A stretch of 64,000 nucleotides of DNA from Candidatus Microthrix parvicella Bio17-1 (GTDB taxonomy: Bacteria; Actinomycetota; Acidimicrobiia; Acidimicrobiales; Microtrichaceae). The first letter of the stretch is position 1. Each line of letters opens with the position of its first letter. Below the pieces are notes generated by a model that made no database searches, was not told the origin of the DNA, and saw nothing but the letters and a program-made list of their open reading frames with translations. Where the stretch lies: the NCBI RefSeq assembly GCF_000299415.1, contig NZ_AMPG01000001.1, forward strand, positions 1,612,001 to 1,676,000. Reading direction: 5' to 3'. Positions 61,501 through 64,000 of this stretch are shown here, piece after piece. Both the position numbers and the translations under genes were made by a program.

Positions 61501-61793
61501 TTCCACCGGTGACCTGCGACATTCCGGGAGTCACCGTCGAGGCGGCAAAGGCCGCCGAGGACGGCTCGGGTGATCTGGTCGTCCGCCTGTCCGAGGTACA
61601 CGGCGGCCGCGTTGCGGGCACCGTCACGCTCGGTGCCCCTGCCGCAACGGTGCAGGTCTGCGACCTCTTGGAGGACGAACTTCCGACCGACGATCCTCGG
61701 CGAGTCGGAACCGCGGCAGCGCTGCTCGACGACTTCACCGTCAAGGCGACCCTTCATCCGTTCAAGGTGCTCACCCTTCGGTTCGCCAGGTAG
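58545..61793 (+). CDS. Alpha-mannosidase, GH38
   Basis: 1082 aa. N-terminal beta domain (about 1-240). The GH38 catalytic domain begins with [27 protein letters not shown] (zinc His/Asp), continues with [25 protein letters not shown] and [15 protein letters not shown] (nucleophile Asp), and has [12 protein letters not shown]. Central helical bundle (about 505-610) and large C-terminal beta-sandwich. Cytoplasmic: no signal peptide. It cleaves alpha-mannosides. Length is typical. Stand-alone gene. Confidence 0.92.
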   Translation: [1082 protein letters not shown]

Positions 61794-61846
61794 CTCCGCA
61801 CCCCGTGACGACCCCAACGCGCTGTGAACGGGCTGCCCTTCCCGGG

Positions 61847-62524
61847 TCAGTCGGCCTGGAGCGCCCCGTCCACGATGCGCACCGTGCGATCGCCGTAGTC
61901 AAGCACCCGCTCGTCGTGGGTGACGATGATGGCGGCGACGCCTCGACCCTTGATCTCACGTTCGAGCAGGTCCATCACCTGCTTGCCCAACTCCGAGTCG
62001 AGCGACGAGGTCGGCTCGTCCACCAGGACCAGCGACGGGTCGTTCATCAACGCCCTGCCGATGGCCACCCGCTGCTGCTGGCCACCCGAGAGCTGGGAGG
62101 GCAGGCTGTCGCCCCGCTGACCCAGGCCGAGCTCATCGAGCAACTCGTCGGCACGATCTTTGGCCTCGGAGTCGATTCGGGCGCCGCCAAACTGGCGGAC
62201 AACCAAAAGGTTCTCACGGGCCGTGAGGAAGGGCACGAGGTTGACCGACTGGAAAACAAAGCCCACCTGGTCCCGACGAAAATTGGCCAGGTCCTTGTCG
62301 TTCAGGTCGGTGATCTCGGTGCCGCCAACCCGCACGCTGCCGGAGGTTGGACGAAGCAACGCGCCGGCCACCGTCAACAGGGTGGTCTTGCCCGACCCGG
62401 ATGGCCCGACCAGCAGCATCATCTCGTCCTCCGCCACGGTCAGGGTCACGTCGTCAAGGGCCACCACCTGAGCCTCGTCGGCTCCATAAACCTTGCGGGC
62501 CTTGTCCAGTTCCAATGCGGGCAT
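61847..62524 (-). CDS. ABC transporter ATP-binding protein (MacB/DevA type)
   Basis: 225 aa. Walker A VGPSGSGKTTLLTVAG, Q-loop FVFQSVNLVPFLTARENL, signature QLSGGQQQRVAIGRAL, Walker B LVLVDEPTSSLDSELG, switch VTHDERV. Starts 5 bp after the downstream-coordinate permease gene in the same minus-strand operon. Confidence 0.92.
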   Translation of the reverse strand: MPALELDKARKVYGADEAQVVALDDVTLTVAEDEMMLLVGPSGSGKTTLLTVAGALLRPTSGSVRVGGTEITDLNDKDLANFRRDQVGFVFQSVNLVPFLTARENLLVVRQFGGARIDSEAKDRADELLDELGLGQRGDSLPSQLSGGQQQRVAIGRALMNDPSLVLVDEPTSSLDSELGKQVMDLLEREIKGRGVAAIIVTHDERVLDYGDRTVRIVDGALQAD

Positions 62525-62529
62525 ACGCA

Positions 62530-63627
62530 CTATCCAATCGCTTCGGCAGGGTCGATACGAAGAACTCGGCGCAGCGTGAACAGGCTTCCCAGCAGGGCGC
62601 TCAACAGCACGCCAACGGCGATCTGGACCAGCCGAGCGGGCACCAACCGAACCGGCAGGGTGGCGGGAAGCACGCTGACAAAGACGGCACTCAGCACAAC
62701 GCCGAGCACCAACGCCACCACACTGACGCACACCGCCTGAACCGAAATACCAGCCAGCAGATCGCGCGTTCTGGCGCCAAGCGCCTTCAGCACCGCGTAC
62801 AGGCCAACCCGTTCCAACGTGATCAGCGTAAAGAACAGCGCCACCACCATGAGCGTGACCACGAAGGTGACGCCGATGATGCCCCGAAAGGTCGACGACT
62901 GCTGTTGGACCACCGGCAACGCCTGGATCGCCTGCTCCGGGGTGACGACATCGATGCCGTCCTCGCCGCCCAACCGACCGGCCAGTGCGTCCAACCCGCC
63001 GGTATCCAATGCCGTGTCGCTCGGTTGGACGACCAGCGCCTGGTCCACCCCGGGTGGTAACACGGCGGCAGGGTTGGCCTTCTGGACGATCTCACGCCAC
63101 CGCTTGCTCGACAGCCAGACCGTCGGCGAGCCCTGCGACAGATCATCGACAACCTTCGACACTTCGACCGGCTCCGACGTGGGGCCAATCAACAATGTGT
63201 CGCCAACCTTGACGTCGTTTCGGTCGGCAAGGGCGGCGTCGATGACGGCATCATCGCTTGGAGGAGCGGGCAGCACGTCGGTGGGAAGGTCGTAACCGAA
63301 CAACACAATGTCGACAACGTCACCGTCGACGTCCTGGGCGGTCGAGGCGATCTGGTTCAGCACGCCCACCTTGGCCACCCCATCGGCCTTCGCCAACACA
63401 TCAGCCTGCTTCACGTCCACCCGCGAACGACCGATGAGTAGATCGCTCTGATCGGAGAAGACAAGCAACCGACCCTCGTGGGCGCGATAGGGACCGGTCT
63501 GGTTGAGCTCCAAGCCGTCAAGAAAACCGCCGAGCACGACCAGCAACACGACGAGCATCGTCAGCGCGCCACCGACCGGAACGAACCGGCCCGGACGGCG
63601 CACCAACTCCTTGAAGAAGATCCCCAC
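62530..63627 (-). CDS. ABC transporter permease (DevC/FtsX type)
   Basis: 365 aa. The N-terminal helix (ALTMLVVLLVVLGGFLDGL) is followed by an extracytoplasmic domain (about 40-245), then three helices with TLERVGLYAVLKALGARTRDLLAGISVQA and LRRVLRIDPAEAIG. It belongs with the ATPase at 61847-62524 and the partial permease beyond 63685; cargo not indicated. Confidence 0.9.
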   Translation of the reverse strand: MGIFFKELVRRPGRFVPVGGALTMLVVLLVVLGGFLDGLELNQTGPYRAHEGRLLVFSDQSDLLIGRSRVDVKQADVLAKADGVAKVGVLNQIASTAQDVDGDVVDIVLFGYDLPTDVLPAPPSDDAVIDAALADRNDVKVGDTLLIGPTSEPVEVSKVVDDLSQGSPTVWLSSKRWREIVQKANPAAVLPPGVDQALVVQPSDTALDTGGLDALAGRLGGEDGIDVVTPEQAIQALPVVQQQSSTFRGIIGVTFVVTLMVVALFFTLITLERVGLYAVLKALGARTRDLLAGISVQAVCVSVVALVLGVVLSAVFVSVLPATLPVRLVPARLVQIAVGVLLSALLGSLFTLRRVLRIDPAEAIG

Positions 63628-63684
63628 AGCTAGTTCACCCCCGCAGCGTCTTGTGGCACGTTGACACCCGACATCCGCATCGCG

Positions 63685-64000
63685 CTAGCGACCGCCTTTC
63701 GACGTGGCCCGCACCGGGTCGATGGCCAGCACCCGTCGCACCGCCCCGACCGACGCAACGAGGCCGATCACCACGATCAGGCCCACGGTCGCGGCCGTGG
63801 TCGAGGGGCTCAGCCCGGCGCCGAACACGTCCCGGGACAGCGCCAGCAGGCCGGCGGTGACCGCCGATCCAATCAGCGCACCCAAGCCGACCACAACCAG
63901 TACCTGAATCAGCACGGAGGTGATCACATCACGGCTGCCCGCACCAACGGCCCGCAGCAGCACCAGTGCGTCCTCCTTTTGAACGGTGAGGATCAGGAAG
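63685..64000 (-). CDS. ABC transporter permease, C-terminal part (cut by window end)
   Basis: About 105 C-terminal codons are visible. LRAVGAGSRDVITSVLIQVLVVVGLGALIG and ALSRDVFGAG are followed by a final helix and VRRVLAIDPVRATSKG, the FtsX-type end. The 5' part lies beyond the window. It is a second permease of the same operon as 62530-63627. Confidence 0.8.
   Translation of the reverse strand, partial: FLILTVQKEDALVLLRAVGAGSRDVITSVLIQVLVVVGLGALIGSAVTAGLLALSRDVFGAGLSPSTTAATVGLIVVIGLVASVGAVRRVLAIDPVRATSKGGR

Overview
The window is high-GC actinobacterial DNA. Acidimicrobiia (a Candidatus Microthrix/Ilumatobacter-like lineage) is my best guess. This is inferred from the gene mix: HelD, a SigF-type stress operon, a class-E-like sortase, hemE/hemH/hemY in the order typical of the coproporphyrin route, a secreted protein ending in S-layer-homology-like repeats, and many GTG starts. 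No marker in the window fixes the genus.

Left part (0-12.6 kb): tRNA-Ser(CGA), a secreted helical protein and tadA. Next comes a nitric-oxide/iron-sulfur stress neighbourhood: a Ric/YtfE di-iron repair protein, a YwiC-like membrane protein with a coupled 44-aa membrane peptide, a divergent SufR-like winged-helix regulator with conserved cysteines, and two overlapping group III truncated haemoglobins. After tRNA-Ser(GCT) lies a partner-switching stress operon (RsbV-like, RsbW-like, SigF-like and a pseudo-receiver/kinase fusion). Two good SigF-type promoters are visible, one in front of the operon and one in front of a small acidic protein. A 2.3-kb insertion sequence with inverted repeats and a 7-bp direct duplication has landed 4 bp upstream of the operon promoter. 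A Cys/Met-metabolism PLP enzyme and a SHOCT-domain protein follow.

Accessory part (12.7-27.4 kb): a 1223-aa secreted metzincin-like protease with PKD, Ig-like and SLH-like domains, an IS110-family transposase and an IS1380-family remnant. Then comes an integrative element of about 8 kb at tRNA-Ser(TGA). It has a tyrosine integrase next to the intact tRNA, three direct copies of the tRNA 3' half (19163-19250, 21516-21573, 27301-27388/27333-27390) and a matching 23-bp arm-like repeat near each outer end. Cargo: an AlbA_2/Schlafen-type ATP-binding protein, an RTX remnant plus lipoprotein, a Phd-like antitoxin followed by a truncated RelE-like toxin, an orphan excisionase-type HTH protein with a decayed second copy, and a DUF6932-like nucleotidyltransferase-type protein paired with an XRE protein. 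I take the last pair to be an intact toxin-antitoxin module.

Right part (27.5-64 kb) is mostly housekeeping. It holds an MBL hydrolase, AI-2E family permease, malonyl-CoA decarboxylase, DoxX, a lone methylmalonyl-CoA mutase small subunit, a group 2 sigma factor, a selenocysteine tRNA with a strong terminator, and an Lnt homologue with Ser at the catalytic Cys position. It continues with DUF456 plus sortase, hemE-hemH-hemY, HelD, TetR, a ferritin-like di-iron protein, a lipoprotein/HlyD/MacB-type export cluster, a DtxR regulator, a methyltransferase, a DUF3152-like protein lacking the catalytic Glu, a GH3 lipoprotein, bioB, DUF952, tRNA-Arg(CCT), a PNPOx-family protein, a GH38 alpha-mannosidase and a second ABC export cluster cut by the window end. 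There is no CRISPR array, rRNA or phage structural gene.
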